Shown piece after piece: positions 62,564-64,000 of a stretch of DNA of 64,000 bases. Made by a program: the position numbers and the translations under genes. A model generated the notes under the pieces. It saw only the letters and a program-made list of their open reading frames with translations, made no database searches and had not been told where the DNA came from. Origin of the DNA: Phoronis australis (Eukaryota; Phoronida; Phoronidae); the NCBI GenBank assembly GCA_002633005.1, contig NMRA01000408.1:248001-312000 (forward strand), written 5' to 3'. Positions within the stretch are counted from its first letter, which is position 1, and the number at the start of each line of letters is the position of its first letter.

Positions 62564-63011
62564 TTACAAAAGAAATCCTTCTATGCAAAGCTATTCCAAG
62601 TAAACGTCTCATGCATTGTGCTTTAGCAAGAGTTCTGGTGCATACATAATCATCATTCACAATTGGATTGTGTACATGGTCAATAGATAATTGACTGTTT
62701 GGCATTGACAAGACCACTGTAATACCTGGAATATCTCCAAATTTAAACATTAAAATCTATTATGTTAATCTCCAAATTCCAACATCAAAATCTATGCCAA
62801 GTTAAACTGAGCATTAGCTTAAAAGTCATCAGGCAAAAAGCTTCGTTTAAAGCAGCATTTTGTTCTCTTTAACTGGATAGAAACAAAAGTTGAATAAGGC
62901 CATTACTCATAAAATCAATAATATCGCAATATTCCATACCTTGATAGGATACCAACTGTAAAATTACGCATGCACGTATTGCCCGTGACTTGAGTTGCCA
63001 GCTCATTCGAT

Positions 63012-63215
63012 AATAATTCAAGATCGACAATAATTCAAAATCCACAATAATTCAAGATCGACAATAATTCAAGATTGACAATAATTCAAGATCAACAATA
63101 ATTCAAGATCGACAATAATTCAAAATCCACAATAATTCAAGATCGACAATAATTCAAGATTGACAATAATTCAAGATCAACAATAATTCAAGATCGACAA
63201 TAATTCAAAATCGGA
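63012..63215. repeat. 17-bp minisatellite with 85-bp higher-order unit
   Basis: Twelve copies of AATAATTCAAGATCGAC and variants (AAAATCCAC, AAGATTGAC, AAGATCAAC). Units 1-5 and 6-10 carry the same variants in the same order, so the array grew by duplication of an 85-bp block. Confidence 0.95.
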
Positions 63216-64000
63216 TGAGCATGACTATGTTTTTAAACCCATTTTAGAGCTTCTCGATATGAATTCAACATTGGCAGCTAAACAGTGTTGAGTTCTAAAC
63301 CAAAGACATTTTACTGGATCAAATTTTGTTTTCTATCAACTCAGTAACTTTGCAGTCCTGAAGAACACTGAGAATACAAACATCACAGACTGTTGTGCAC
63401 GATCTGTGATACCACCCCACAATCCGAATTTCTGAATTTCACCATTGAATCAACAGCTGTTGCAAATAGCCACTTCCCGGAATGCTAACAGCACGGGCCA
63501 CCCTCTCTGATCTGATTCTGCGATATTTACCCACAATGCCGCACATCCTTGTGGCACTAACGTCCAATATTAGTACACTACTGCCTTGCCAATAACTATT
63601 TTACATTGAAGTTAATTTACTAAGTTACTACATTTGTCCTTCTGATGAATAATGTTTTAATGGTTAATAGTGAGTAGAGTAGCAATGCTGACTGACGTCA
63701 CAGCAACAGCCATCAAATGTGAGATGAGCCAACTTATCCAAATAAAACATCTATCAGAACTGTAATGAGCATTTGACCATGTGGTATGGAAGGACAGGGC
63801 TGGAAATAGACTTAAGTGGCTAACTGACATAAAGGGTCTGGCTATTTATAGCATACATCAACAGACAGGAGACAGGAGTTTTACTGTGGTTTGTGTACTT
63901 TGTAGAAAGATTTTTCAGTCATCCAGGAACCCCATACCAGCTTCGGTGTGGTTACTTTGAGGGACATTTACGTAAACAGTAGGTGACGCTGTTGCATCGA

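Larger units (their letters stand above)
45273..64000. other. Region upstream of exon PH-1 (no kinase exon found)
   Basis: 18.7 kb in which the missing first exon(s) of the kinase may lie; alternatively they are further right. It holds a foldback element, a large duplication, dispersed repeats, a LINE relic, a possible terminal exon of another gene, a SINE and a 17-bp array. Stretches 52000-54800, 55030-56500, 58930-60150 and 61000-62950 have no feature I can define beyond short open frames. Confidence 0.5.

Noticed and set aside
62559-62750. 63-codon minus-strand frame ending at an ATT repeat
   Set aside because: Composition is plausible but there are no convincing splice or start signals and no known family.
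1-64000. Search for CRISPR arrays, bacterial operons and rRNA genes
   Set aside because: The regular arrays are eukaryotic minisatellites without spacers, and no rRNA-like or prokaryotic gene structure is present.

Overview
This is an AT-rich, intron-dominated piece of a eukaryotic (animal) nuclear genome. It has GT-AG introns of 2 to 20 kb, many short inverted-repeat elements, mini- and microsatellites and diverged dispersed repeats. Isolated N bases sit at sequence joins. Allele-like duplicated blocks suggest an outbred, highly polymorphic invertebrate, perhaps a marine deuterostome, but the sequence does not settle the species.

One gene is recognisable beyond doubt. It runs on the minus strand, right to left, and is a type II diacylglycerol kinase (delta/eta class). 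Eight internal exons cover 282 codons in continuous frame. Four encode a pleckstrin homology (PH) domain (45272 to 35843). Two encode the first C1 zinc finger (16224 to 11379). One and a half encode the second C1 finger. The last one here (1207 to 1028) runs into the start of the catalytic domain. The rest of the kinase lies to the left, outside the window. The first coding exon(s) upstream of 45272 were not found.

A 19.6 kb intron separates the PH exons from the C1 exons. It contains a compact candidate first exon (28786 to 28691) with its own ATG, an upstream in-frame stop, a consensus donor in phase 0 and a TATA-like box. It would splice in frame to the C1 exon and give a kinase isoform without the PH domain. 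This is the most interesting coding prediction of the window.

Other content: a non-LTR retrotransposon protein relic (about 51.8-52.0 kb); a possible terminal exon of an unknown upstream minus-strand gene (about 54.9-55.0 kb); three clear foldback elements (1.5, 36.0 and 45.6 kb), two flanked by TA; a MITE-like element at 5.25 kb with a partial copy at 33.06 kb; a tRNA-derived SINE head (60.9 kb); and a dispersed modular repeat family whose modules carry CTCF-like cores. There are five tandem arrays, two of them within about 15 bp of a 5' splice site. Two large near-identical duplications (41.2-43.4 kb and 46.1-49.0 kb) each have a lone N at a block junction and look like both haplotypes assembled end to end. 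Most other open reading frames are short and fall in introns or repeats; I do not regard them as genes.
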